Source: Sphingomonas sp. PP-CE-3G-477 (lineage in GTDB: Bacteria > Pseudomonadota > Alphaproteobacteria > Sphingomonadales > Sphingomonadaceae). Taken from it: DNA of 64,000 bases. The position numbers and the translations under genes were made by a program. Below the pieces are notes generated by a model. That model worked only from the letters and a program-made list of their open reading frames with translations, ran no database searches and was not told the origin of the DNA. Below are positions 8,252-15,729 of the stretch, in pieces. Position 1 is the first letter of the stretch. Every line of letters starts with the position of its first letter. The DNA lies in assembly GCF_003050745.1 (NCBI RefSeq), contig NZ_QAOF01000001.1, positions 930,001 to 994,000 of the forward strand, read 5' to 3'.

Positions 8252-8563
8252 TCAGCGGTCGCGGAGGGCGTCGATCTCGCGAGCGGTGCGCTCGGCGGGA
8301 TCGGTGGCGATGCGTTCGAGGACCGCGATCCGCTCCTCGAGGCGGGAAACCTGACCGGTGAGACGCTCATTCTCGCTGCTGAGCAGCTCGACCTTTCGTT
8401 CGCCAGCCGGGTCCTGCTTGTGCCCGCCGCCCCAGTTCATCGAGTTGCCCCAGTCGTCGCTCGGCGGATAGCCGTGTTTCGTACGGATCCAGTTGTTGAC
8501 GATCCAGCCGACGGTCGTGATCGCGATGATGGCGATAATGAAACCTGGTCCACCCCAAGCCAT
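8252..8563 (-). CDS. PspB-like membrane coiled-coil protein, Psp operon gene 5
   Basis: 103 residues. Transmembrane helix at about residues 6-24 (GFIIAIIAITTVGWIVNN), a Gly/Trp-rich linker, then a coiled coil with LEERIAVLERIATD and EIDALRDR. I chose ATG 8563 because AGGGAG lies about 8 nt upstream of it; the ATG two codons earlier is too close to that site. It follows pspC in the operon. The C-terminal module matches genes 6 and 7 and resembles the ends of PspB and PspC. Function unknown. Confidence 0.77.
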   Translation of the reverse strand: MAWGGPGFIIAIIAITTVGWIVNNWIRTKHGYPPSDDWGNSMNWGGGHKQDPAGERKVELLSSENERLTGQVSRLEERIAVLERIATDPAERTAREIDALRDR

Positions 8564-8590
8564 AGTCATTCTCCCTGTTGACGCCGCGTC

Positions 8591-8974
8591 TCAACGCAGG
8601 CTGTCGATCTCTGCCGCGAGGCTGTTGCTGGAGCGGCTGGTATAGTGCGTCTCGATGTCGGCGAGGCGGCGGTCGATGTCGCGGAACTTGCTGCGGACCT
8701 CGGCGGTCGAGCGCTTTGGGTTCGAGCGGACGCCCTGCCAGAACTTCGCGTCGTCGGGCGTCTCGTACAGGCCGATCGGCTTGGCATGGCCCATCCAGGC
8801 AACCATCCAATAGGCCAGCAGCGTCCAGGGAAAGCCCCCGGCGAGCGTCAGGACGACCATGCCGACACGGACGAAGAGCGCATCGACGCCGGTATAGTCG
8901 GCGATCCCGGCGCAGACGCCCTTCCACTTGGCGTTCTGCTTATCGAGGTAAAACTGTGTGCGGCTGCCGGACAT
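8591..8974 (-). CDS. pspC: PspC domain envelope-stress membrane protein
   Basis: 127 residues. The PspC domain spans about residues 5-65: WKGVCAGIADYTGVD is the typical start, followed by a helix pair (LFVRVGMVVLTLAGG...LLAYWMVAWMG). In Psp systems PspC senses membrane stress or secretin mislocalisation and relieves PspA inhibition. The tail (RRLADIETHYTS...LAAEIDSLR) is a short coiled coil that matches the ends of the next three proteins. Stop of pspB and start of pspC are 1 nt apart. A GGAGG precedes the ATG. Confidence 0.92.
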   Translation of the reverse strand: MSGSRTQFYLDKQNAKWKGVCAGIADYTGVDALFVRVGMVVLTLAGGFPWTLLAYWMVAWMGHAKPIGLYETPDDAKFWQGVRSNPKRSTAEVRSKFRDIDRRLADIETHYTSRSSNSLAAEIDSLR

Positions 8975-8975
8975 C

Positions 8976-9263
8976 TCAGTTCCTCCGATCAGAAGTGCGG
9001 TCGGACTGATGGTCCGACAGATACGGCGATTGCGTCGTGCCGAGGCCCGGCTTCCAGTCGGGATTGTCGGCGGCGATGATTCGTTCGACGGTCATCACGC
9101 GGTCTTCGAGGCGTCGGGCGAGCATCTGCATCTCGTCGAGCAGCCGTTCGTCCTCTTCGGTGATCCGCGGCGCCTGCTTCCACTTGGTGATGTAGTGCAG
9201 GATCACCCACGGCAGCCCGATGAAGAGCACGGCGCAGACGAGAACGGGCATCAGGTCATCCAT
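8976..9263 (-). CDS. pspB: Phage shock protein B
   Basis: 95 residues, slightly longer than the enterobacterial form. N-terminal transmembrane helix (about residues 5-23), then KWKQAPRITEEDERLLDEM and a coiled coil (LEDRVMTVERII), the classic PspB arrangement. With PspC it forms the inner-membrane sensor pair. The gap to pspA is 1 nt. The polar tail after residue 75 looks poorly ordered. Confidence 0.9.
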   Translation of the reverse strand: MDDLMPVLVCAVLFIGLPWVILHYITKWKQAPRITEEDERLLDEMQMLARRLEDRVMTVERIIAADNPDWKPGLGTTQSPYLSDHQSDRTSDRRN

Positions 9264-9264
9264 C

Positions 9265-9930
9265 TCAATCGTCCTTCTTCATGCGCGCCTTGAGCGCGGC
9301 GAGCTGGGCGTCGACCTTGTCGTTGCTGCGCAACTCGGCGATTTCCTCCTCGAGCGTCTTGACGACTCCGAGCCCCATCGCATCCGCGCGGCCCTCGGCC
9401 TCGTCGACGCGGCGGTCGAGGATGTCGAACCGGCTGAACGCCTCGTGCGTCTTCGGGCCGTTGTACATCTCGCGAAGTCGCGTCCGGTTGTTCGCGCTCT
9501 CCAGTCGGGTCTGCACCGCGTTCTGTTTGGTGCGCGCCTCGCGGAGCTTGGTCTGGAGCTTGGCGATGTCCTCTTCCGACGCGCGGAGCGCATCGTCCAG
9601 CACGCCGACCTCGGCCTTCAGTTGCTCGGCCATGTCGAACGCCTTCTGGCGCTCGACCAGGGCTGCCTTGGCGAGGTCCTCGCGGTCCTTGCTCAGCGCC
9701 AGCTCGGCCTTCTCGGTCCAGTTGTCCTGGAGCTGCTCCAGCTTTGAAATATGGCGGCGCATCTCCTTCTGGTCGGCGATGGTGCGCGCGGCGGAGGCGC
9801 GAACCTCGACCAGCGTTTCCTCCATCTCGAGGATGATCATGCGGATCATCTTCGACGGGTCTTCGGCCTTCTCGATGAGATCGGCGAAGTTGGCGGCGAC
9901 GATGTCGCGGGTGCGGGAAAAGATGCCCAT
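9265..9930 (-). CDS. pspA: Phage shock protein A (PspA/IM30, ESCRT-III-like)
   Basis: 221 residues, almost entirely coiled coil. It begins MGIFSRTRDIVAANFADLIE, the canonical amphipathic membrane-binding helix. PspA polymerises on damaged inner membrane and also holds the activator PspF inactive under normal conditions. It is the second gene of the operon, after a 47-residue peptide gene. Expression is expected from the sigma-54 promoter at about 10190 under control of the divergent PspF. Confidence 0.96.
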   Translation of the reverse strand: MGIFSRTRDIVAANFADLIEKAEDPSKMIRMIILEMEETLVEVRASAARTIADQKEMRRHISKLEQLQDNWTEKAELALSKDREDLAKAALVERQKAFDMAEQLKAEVGVLDDALRASEEDIAKLQTKLREARTKQNAVQTRLESANNRTRLREMYNGPKTHEAFSRFDILDRRVDEAEGRADAMGLGVVKTLEEEIAELRSNDKVDAQLAALKARMKKDD

Positions 9931-9984
9931 GTAAATCCTACTCCAGGGGTCGGCCCGAGGCTCGTGGCGAGTCCGTCGGGAGTC

Positions 9985-10128
9985 TTATGCCACGATTGCG
10001 GTATGGACCGCGATGGGCGTTGCGTTGGTTGCGATCGCGGGGCCGACTGCGCCGAGGACGCAGGTTGCGCTGACGACGATGGTGCAGAGGGTGGCGGCGA
10101 CGGTGCGGGCGATGTTGGTGTTGAACAT
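9985..10128 (-). CDS. 47-residue exported peptide, first gene of the psp operon
   Basis: Short gene on the minus strand, 55 nt upstream of pspA and about 45 nt downstream of the predicted sigma-54 transcription start. AAGGGGA lies about 6 nt before the ATG. The product starts MFNTNIARTVAAT and has a hydrophobic stretch of about 15 residues, then AVGPAIA, which looks like a signal peptide with a short mature tail of about 15 residues. There are two Cys in the hydrophobic part. I do not recognise a family. Good ribosome site, operon position and signal-like sequence support a real gene despite its size. Confidence 0.68.
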   Translation of the reverse strand: MFNTNIARTVAATLCTIVVSATCVLGAVGPAIATNATPIAVHTAIVA

Positions 10129-10184
10129 GGTGGGTCCCCTTTAAGGATGGTCGTTTCCGCTATTCGGCGGGTTGCCTGAAGCCT

Positions 10185-10201
10185 TGCATCTCTCGTGCCA
10201 G
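10185..10201 (-). promoter_or_regulatory. Sigma-54 (-24/-12) promoter of the psp operon
   Basis: Minus-strand sequence CTGGCACGAGAGATGCA matches the sigma-54 consensus YTGGCACG-r-N3-TTGCW at all but one position, with the required spacing between GG (-24) and GC (-12). Predicted start is near 10174. The divergent neighbour is pspF, an activator that works only with sigma-54, so the site fits its context exactly. Confidence 0.88.
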
Positions 10202-10251
10202 TTTTGAAAATGGCGGGTTTGCAGGGGTTTGCGCGATTTCGACTGCCGGGG

Positions 10252-10270
10252 TGGCACCGCAAGCTTGCCA
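10252..10270. promoter_or_regulatory. Possible PspF upstream activating sequence
   Basis: Inverted repeat TGGCA-N9-TGCCA containing the palindrome GCAAGCTTGC, centred about 88 bp upstream of the predicted psp start. That is the distance expected for an enhancer site. It lies 31 bp before the pspF start codon, so binding could also autoregulate pspF. Inferred from position and symmetry only. Confidence 0.45.
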
Positions 10271-10300
10271 AGAGTTGGGAATTCGCGCCACATCTTCGCC

Positions 10301-11338
10301 ATGGAGCGAACAACCCAGGTCATCGGCGAGTCCGGCACGTTCATGGCGGCGCTCGAACGCGCATCGCGGGCGGCGGCGCTGGACCGTCCGGTGCTGGTGA
10401 TCGGCGAGCGCGGAACGGGCAAGGAACTGGTCGCCGAACGCCTCCACCGCCTGTCGCCGCGGTGGGATCAGCCGCTGGTGATCATGAATTGCGCGGCGCT
10501 GCCCGAGACGCTGATCGAGGCGGAATTGTTCGGGCATGAGGCCGGCGCGTTCACCGGCGCGACCAAGGCGAGGGTAGGGCGGTTCGAGGAGGCCGATGGC
10601 GGCACGCTGTTCCTCGACGAACTCGGCACGCTGTCGATGGCGGCGCAGGACCGACTGTTGCGCGCGGTCGAATATGGCGAGATCACGCGGATCGGCTCGT
10701 CGCGGCCGATGCGCGTCGACGTGCGGATCGTCGCGGCGACCAACGAGCATCTCCCCGACAAGGTCGACCGCCACGAGTTTCGCGCCGATTTGCTCGACCG
10801 CCTGTCGTTCGAGGTGGTGACGTTGCCACCTCTGCGCGCGCGGACCGGGGACGTTGTGGTGTTGGCAGAGCATTTTGGCCGGCGCATGGCGTCCGAGCTG
10901 GGGCGTGAACGCTGGGAGGGGTTCGGCCCGGCGGCGATGGATGCGCTGATCGCATACCGCTGGCCCGGCAACGTCCGCGAACTCCGCAACGTCGTCGAGC
11001 GCGCTGTGTATCGCTGGGAACAGGCGGGGCCAATCGATGCGATCGAGATCGACCCGTTTCAGTCGCCGCATCGGCCGGGAGCGTCGACCGCGCCGAAGCC
11101 GATGGTTGTGGCGCCGCGCGCAGCCGAACCGGATGAAGGCGAGGACCCGGTCGTCGCGTGCGAGGAAGGCCCGTCGGACTTCAAGTCCCGCGTATCCCGC
11201 TTCGAGCGCGATCTGCTCTCGCGCGCGCTGTCGGAGCACCGCTTCAACCAACGCGCCACCGCTGAAGCGCTAGGCCTGAGCTACGACCAACTCCGCCATG
11301 CGCTGAAACGCCACGACCTCCTAAACGCGGGCGGTTGA
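10301..11338 (+). CDS. pspF: Sigma-54-dependent activator PspF
   Basis: 345 residues. AAA+ domain with Walker A GERGTGKE (residues 35-42), the sigma-54-contacting loop GAFTGA (82-87) and Walker B GTLFLDE (101-107). A Fis-type helix-turn-helix lies at the C-terminus (about 300-345: RATAEALGLSYDQLRHALKR). There is no N-terminal receiver or sensing domain, as in true PspF, which is controlled by PspA instead. I chose ATG 10301 over upstream starts because the protein then begins right at the AAA+ fold. Divergent from the psp operon. Confidence 0.95.
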   Translation: MERTTQVIGESGTFMAALERASRAAALDRPVLVIGERGTGKELVAERLHRLSPRWDQPLVIMNCAALPETLIEAELFGHEAGAFTGATKARVGRFEEADGGTLFLDELGTLSMAAQDRLLRAVEYGEITRIGSSRPMRVDVRIVAATNEHLPDKVDRHEFRADLLDRLSFEVVTLPPLRARTGDVVVLAEHFGRRMASELGRERWEGFGPAAMDALIAYRWPGNVRELRNVVERAVYRWEQAGPIDAIEIDPFQSPHRPGASTAPKPMVVAPRAAEPDEGEDPVVACEEGPSDFKSRVSRFERDLLSRALSEHRFNQRATAEALGLSYDQLRHALKRHDLLNAGG

Positions 11339-11342
11339 GGTA

Positions 11343-11366
11343 ATCCTCCCGCGCAAGGGGGAGGAT
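11343..11366. repeat. Short hairpin between convergent genes
   Basis: ATCCTCCC and GGGAGGAT arms separated by 8 nt. This looks like a remnant end of the 127-bp element at 816-942. It starts 5 bp after the pspF stop and lies before the stop of the convergent antiporter gene, so it could act as a transcription terminator. No T-run follows. Confidence 0.6.
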
Positions 11367-11379
11367 CGTAGGTGTTCCG

Positions 11380-12588
11380 TCACCCGCTCTTCCCCACCAG
11401 CCCCGCCAGCTTCTTCAACTTCGGCGCCACCATCGGCACCGTCAGCATCGTGCTCGCCAGCGCCATCAGCAGCAGCGCGGTGAAGGTCTCATTCGTAATG
11501 ATCTTCTTATCCAGCAGGATGTTGACGAAGATGATCATGATCAGCGCCTTGGTCTGGAGCAGCCAGCCGATCGCCGACGCCTCGCCCGGCCGCCACTTCA
11601 GGATCCGCCCCGCCGCGTGAACCCCGGCCAGCTTGCCGCCGACCGACGCGACCAGCAGCAACGCCGCCGCACCGAACACCGCATAGCCGCCGACCGCCCA
11701 TTGCGTCTTCAATCCCGTCGACAGGAAGAACACGGGCATCACCGCGAGCAGCACGAAGTGGCGGAACTGGTCCATCCTGGCGGTCGTGAACCATTTCGAA
11801 TCGAGCACCGCGCCCGACAGGAACGCGCCGACCATGAAGTGCAGCCCCGCCCAGTCCGCCGCGAACCCGCAGCCGGCAAGCCAGATCAGGCTGACATACC
11901 AGCGGTCACTCTCCTGGATACGCGCCATCAACTTGCGCACGAGCAACGTCGCCACGGCGAACCCAACTAGGAAACTACCCTGTCGCCCGACGCGCTCCCA
12001 ATCGAGCAGGATCAGCGCGAGCACGCCCCAGATCGCGATGTCGTCGAGGCTCGCATACCGCAGGATGCGCTGGCCGATCGGTTGGCGCAGAATTTCGAGC
12101 TTTTCGAGGAACAGCACGAGGATCGGCAGCGCGGTGACGGCACAGGCCATGCCGATGCCGAGCACCACCTGCCACGTCGCGCCGTCGGGCCCCCGCCAGC
12201 CGGGGTAGCGCAGCATCAGCGCCGCTGCGATGCTGCCGGTGATCAGCGGAACCGCGAGCGCCAGGCCTGCCGTCACGCCGGTCTCGCCCCGCCGCTTCCA
12301 CGCTTCGCCGATATCGAGTTCGATGCCCGCGACCCACACGAACATCATCACCGCCCACCAGGCGATGCCGTTCAACGAGCCCATCGTCGCGGGTGTGAAG
12401 ATCGTCGCATAATAGTCGGGATACGCCGCGCCAAGCACGCCCGGTCCGAGCAGGATGCCGCCAAAGATCTGCACAACCACCAGCGGCGCCCAGTAATCGG
12501 TCCGCCCAAGCCGCCACACCAGATACGGCACGGTGAAGATGATAAGTATCGCGAGGAGAAAGACCTCCGTCGGCGTCATGGCGTGCAT
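11380..12588 (-). CDS. Cation:proton antiporter (CPA2/KefB-like membrane domain)
   Basis: Inner-membrane protein of 402 residues with about 11-12 hydrophobic segments in the Na+/H+ exchanger fold. LLGPGVLGA, VAGIELDIGEA and MVGAFLSGAVL match the CPA2 pattern; the acidic residues in GIELD are typical ion-site residues. It lacks the TrkA-N/RCK tail of Kef systems, so regulation by nucleotide is not apparent. GGGGGA precedes ATG 12588. The transported cation cannot be told from sequence alone. Confidence 0.87.
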   Translation of the reverse strand: MHAMTPTEVFLLAILIIFTVPYLVWRLGRTDYWAPLVVVQIFGGILLGPGVLGAAYPDYYATIFTPATMGSLNGIAWWAVMMFVWVAGIELDIGEAWKRRGETGVTAGLALAVPLITGSIAAALMLRYPGWRGPDGATWQVVLGIGMACAVTALPILVLFLEKLEILRQPIGQRILRYASLDDIAIWGVLALILLDWERVGRQGSFLVGFAVATLLVRKLMARIQESDRWYVSLIWLAGCGFAADWAGLHFMVGAFLSGAVLDSKWFTTARMDQFRHFVLLAVMPVFFLSTGLKTQWAVGGYAVFGAAALLLVASVGGKLAGVHAAGRILKWRPGEASAIGWLLQTKALIMIIFVNILLDKKIITNETFTALLLMALASTMLTVPMVAPKLKKLAGLVGKSG

Positions 12589-12840
12589 GTGGATCCCCCG
12601 CGCCGATCGGTTCCCCCCGCCGGCTTTGTTACGGTAGCGGTATTATGCGGATCGGACGGTAGCGGCAATACGCCGTTGCGACGGGATTGAACCGAACCTT
12701 TTGCGCCACTCCGGGGTGCGCCATTCCGGGACACGCAGTGTGCTGGCGGGTGTTGGGCCGATCGATCGCGGGTGATAGTCCTCGAGCCGCATCGTACCGC
12801 CCCGGCTGGTAGGCGCATCGTGACCGTGAAAGGACGTCCC

Positions 12841-13761
12841 ATGAAACGATCGTTGCTGGCGCTTGCGCTGTTCTCCGTCCCGGCGCTGGCGCAGACCAAT
12901 GCGCCGTTCACCGTCAACGGCCAGGGGTTCGCGAGCCTCCAGGACGCGGTGTCGTCGATCCAGCAGGGCACGGCAACGATCCTGATCGCGCCCGGTACCT
13001 ACCGGCAGTGCGCGGTGCAGGCGGGCGGGCACATCACTTTCAAGGCCGTACAGCCCGGGACCGCCATCTTCGACAGCGTCGCGTGCGAGGGCAAGGCAGC
13101 GTTCGTCCTGCGCGGGCTCGGCTCCGCGGTCGATGGCATCGTCTTTCGCGGGTACAGCGTCCGCGACGGCAATGGCGCCGGTATCCGGATCGAGATGGGT
13201 AACCTCACGGTGACCAACTCGATGTTCCTTAACAGCCAGGAAGGCATATTGGGCGGCGGGCCGACGACCAAGCGGATCACGGTCGATCGCTCCACCTTCT
13301 CCGGGTTGGGCCAATGCGACGTCTCGCCGGGCTGTTCGCACGCGATCTATCTCGCCAATGACGGCAGCGTGACGGTGACCAACTCGCGGTTCGAGCGCGG
13401 CACCGGCGGGCATTACGTCAAGCTGCGCAGCCCGACGGTGACGATCACCGACAACAGCTTCGACGATACGGGCGGCCGCAAGACGAACTACATGATCGAT
13501 CTATCCGACGGCGGCACCGGCCTGATCGCACGCAACACGTTCGTGCAGGGTTCGCACAAGGAGAATCACAGCGGCCTGATCGTCGTGGCGGCAGAGGCCA
13601 AGACGTTCGGCTCGACCGGGCTGCGGATCGAAGGGAATGACGCGCGGTTGTCGCCGGGCGATGCGACCAGCCCGGTATTCGTCGCGGACTACAGCCATGA
13701 CAAGCTGGCGATCGGGGCGAACCGTCTGGGGGCGGGGCTGCGGCCGTTCGAGACGCGCTGA
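12841..13761 (+). CDS. Secreted right-handed parallel beta-helix protein
   Basis: 306 residues with a clear signal peptide (MKRSLLALALFSVPALAQ). The rest has the beta-helix pattern of repeated short strands with Asn/Ser/Gly turns: LTVTNSMFLNSQEGI, VTVTNSRFERG, VTITDNSFDDTGG. Many beta-helix proteins bind or cleave polysaccharides; no catalytic signature of a pectate lyase is obvious. ATG 12841 is supported by AAAGGA about 9 nt upstream. The 252 bp before it hold no gene that I can support. Confidence 0.8.
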   Translation: MKRSLLALALFSVPALAQTNAPFTVNGQGFASLQDAVSSIQQGTATILIAPGTYRQCAVQAGGHITFKAVQPGTAIFDSVACEGKAAFVLRGLGSAVDGIVFRGYSVRDGNGAGIRIEMGNLTVTNSMFLNSQEGILGGGPTTKRITVDRSTFSGLGQCDVSPGCSHAIYLANDGSVTVTNSRFERGTGGHYVKLRSPTVTITDNSFDDTGGRKTNYMIDLSDGGTGLIARNTFVQGSHKENHSGLIVVAAEAKTFGSTGLRIEGNDARLSPGDATSPVFVADYSHDKLAIGANRLGAGLRPFETR

Positions 13762-13785
13762 GTTGATCCGCGTCTACCCACTATT

Positions 13786-13870
13786 CGTCACCCCAGCGAA
13801 ACCTGCGGTATCCCGGTTGGGATGGGCTCGTGCGGTCATGGGAAGATCCCAGCTTTCGCTGGGATGACGG
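13786..13870. repeat. Palindromic GTCACCCCAGCGAAA repeat, degenerate left arm
   Basis: The right arm GATCCCAGCTTTCGCTGGGATGACGG is intact as a hairpin; the left arm CGTCACCCCAGCGAAACCTG has diverged. It lies between the convergent beta-helix and phosphatase genes, where it could end transcription from both sides. Confidence 0.8.
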
Positions 13871-13902
13871 ATTTCGTGGGAAGCAGCGCCCACCCAAAAG
13901 AT

Positions 13903-13957
13903 TGTTCTCTCGCGAAGACGGGAGTCCAGCCTGCGCTCCCGCCTTCGCGAGAGAACA
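13903..13957. repeat. Palindromic TGTTCTCTCGCGAAG...CTTCGCGAGAGAACA repeat
   Basis: Inverted arms TGTTCTCTCGCGAAGACGGGAG and CTCCCGCCTTCGCGAGAGAACA around a short loop. This second palindrome family also occurs at 21181 and 26903. It lies between convergent genes. Confidence 0.85.
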
Positions 13958-13980
13958 GGCTTGTCGGTAAGGCGCGGCGT

Positions 13981-15621
13981 TCAGTTAGCGCACGTGCTCG
14001 CAGCACTGGGATCGAGATCCAAGCACCGCCCGTCCAAACCCGACACCGGCAACCCGATCGTCGCCGCCAAGGTCGGCACGATATCCACCGTCTCCACCGA
14101 CAAGGGCTGCTCGAACCCGGTCATCCCCTTGCGCCAGAACAGGATCGGCACGCGGCGATCGTAATCCCAAGGCGACCCATGCGTCTCGACATAGCCGCCT
14201 GCCGGCGACACAATCGTCGTCACGCGCGGCTTGAGGAGCACCACCATCTGCCCCGACCGCTCCGGATAGAACGATGCCCGTGCCCGCTCGATCAGCGTCC
14301 ACGTCTCGGGCGGAGACTTCGCCATCGGCGTCGCCATGATCTCGGCGGCGGAGTAGGCGCCCGCGATCTGCGGCATCGCCCGATAGCGACGCAGCGCCTC
14401 CGCAAGCACCTTCGCCTGCGTCTTCGCCGGCAGCGTGTCGTCGATATACACGTCGCCTTCGGTCCCCAGCAGCACGCTACCCGGCAGCCCCATGTCCTTC
14501 GCGATCGCGGTGCCGACCTGCTTGGCGAGCACGTTCTCGTCCATGTGCGCCTCCATTGGCATTGCGCGCTGTTGCTGGCGTTCGGTCGCGTCATGCGCGC
14601 CGTGATCCGCGGTCAGCACGACCTCGTAATCGACGCCGGTCTCGTCCATCACCGCGAAGAAATCGCCCAGCGTCTTGTCGAGCTCGGCCATCTGGATGCA
14701 CATCTCGGTGCCCTGCGTACCGTAGGTATGCCCGACATAATCGGTCGCCGACGCGCCGATATCGATGATGTCGGTCGGCGGACCCTTGCCGAGCTTCATG
14801 TCCTGCACCAGTGCCGCCGCCATCGCGAACACCGCGGCGTCGGAGGCGGGCGATACGCGGAAGCCCTTTGCGTCGCCGGCGTCGCGCTCGAAGCGCCCCT
14901 GGCCGTAGGTTTTGCCCGCGATCACGATCGGATGGTTCACGCCTGCGCAATAGCCGGGCAGCGGCAGCGCCGCCTGCGGCTTGGCGATCAGCGCGGCGAC
15001 CGCGTCGCGGGTGCGCTGCACAGCGGGCGGCACCGCGCGGCCCGCGTAGGAGACATAGGTCTTGCCGTCCCACCACCAAAGCTCGTCGACCTTGTGGCCG
15101 CCCATCATCACCGCCGCGCGATCCTTGCCCGCGACCGAGACCGAGCGCGTCCGCGGATCGCGCGCCTTCATCATCTCGCCCAGCGTCGGCACCTTTAGAT
15201 GCATGTCTGACACGGTGTAGCTGTCGTGCGTGCTGCCGGTGACGCGTTCGTCCTCCGAGCAATAGACGACCTTGTCGGGCCGGCCGGCGCGCTGGTCGAT
15301 CCAGTTGTTGGCGATGATCCCGGTATGCGCGGGCCGCATGCCGGTCAGGATCGTCGAGTGGCCCGGGCACGTCTCGGTCGCGGCATGGCTCTGATATCCG
15401 CTCGGAAACACTGCGCCGTTCAGCAGGCGCGTGAAGCCGCCGGTATAGTGGTTGCGATATTGCTGGAACAGGTCGGCGGCGAACTGGTCGACCGAGATCG
15501 CGATGATCAGTTTTGGCGGGGTCGTCGGAGTCGCCGGCGCAGGTGGCGCGGGTGTCGGTGAGGTCTGGGCAGAGACCGAAGCGGCCGAAGTCAGCAGGAG
15601 CGCGGCGATAAGTGCTTTCAC
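13981..15621 (-). CDS. Alkaline phosphatase, PafA/SPAP type (Thr nucleophile)
   Basis: Secreted phosphomonoesterase of about 546 residues. Signal peptide (VKALIAALLLTSAASVSAQ), a Pro/Thr-rich linker, then the alkaline phosphatase fold. Asp45 in AISVDQF is a metal ligand; Thr84 in ETCPGH is the nucleophile, a hallmark of Sphingomonas SPAP and Flavobacterium PafA, unlike Ser in PhoA. Further metal motifs: TADHGAHD and near the end SPAGGYVETHGSPWDYD. I chose GTG 15621 because AAAGGA lies about 7 nt upstream; the in-frame TTG at 15642 has no such site. Likely phosphate scavenging, but no Pho box was identified. Confidence 0.9.
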   Translation of the reverse strand: MKALIAALLLTSAASVSAQTSPTPAPPAPATPTTPPKLIIAISVDQFAADLFQQYRNHYTGGFTRLLNGAVFPSGYQSHAATETCPGHSTILTGMRPAHTGIIANNWIDQRAGRPDKVVYCSEDERVTGSTHDSYTVSDMHLKVPTLGEMMKARDPRTRSVSVAGKDRAAVMMGGHKVDELWWWDGKTYVSYAGRAVPPAVQRTRDAVAALIAKPQAALPLPGYCAGVNHPIVIAGKTYGQGRFERDAGDAKGFRVSPASDAAVFAMAAALVQDMKLGKGPPTDIIDIGASATDYVGHTYGTQGTEMCIQMAELDKTLGDFFAVMDETGVDYEVVLTADHGAHDATERQQQRAMPMEAHMDENVLAKQVGTAIAKDMGLPGSVLLGTEGDVYIDDTLPAKTQAKVLAEALRRYRAMPQIAGAYSAAEIMATPMAKSPPETWTLIERARASFYPERSGQMVVLLKPRVTTIVSPAGGYVETHGSPWDYDRRVPILFWRKGMTGFEQPLSVETVDIVPTLAATIGLPVSGLDGRCLDLDPSAASTCAN

Positions 15622-15729
15622 GAACAGTCCTTTAGCCAGCAACGACCATTAAACGGGGCCGTCGCTTTGAAGTGCAATACGAGATCGTCACCGCTATGGC
15701 TTTGTGCGATGAACGAAACAAGGATGGCC

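Noticed and set aside
10252-10268. A plus-strand TGGCAC...TTGC that looks like a sigma-54 promoter for pspF
   Set aside because: Spacing between the two boxes is 7 nt rather than 5, which sigma-54 does not tolerate. I treat it as part of a possible activator site instead.
13822-15198. 458-residue plus-strand frame over the alkaline phosphatase gene
   Set aside because: It is Arg/His-rich with no motif and lies antisense to a gene with full catalytic motifs; a GC-codon artefact.
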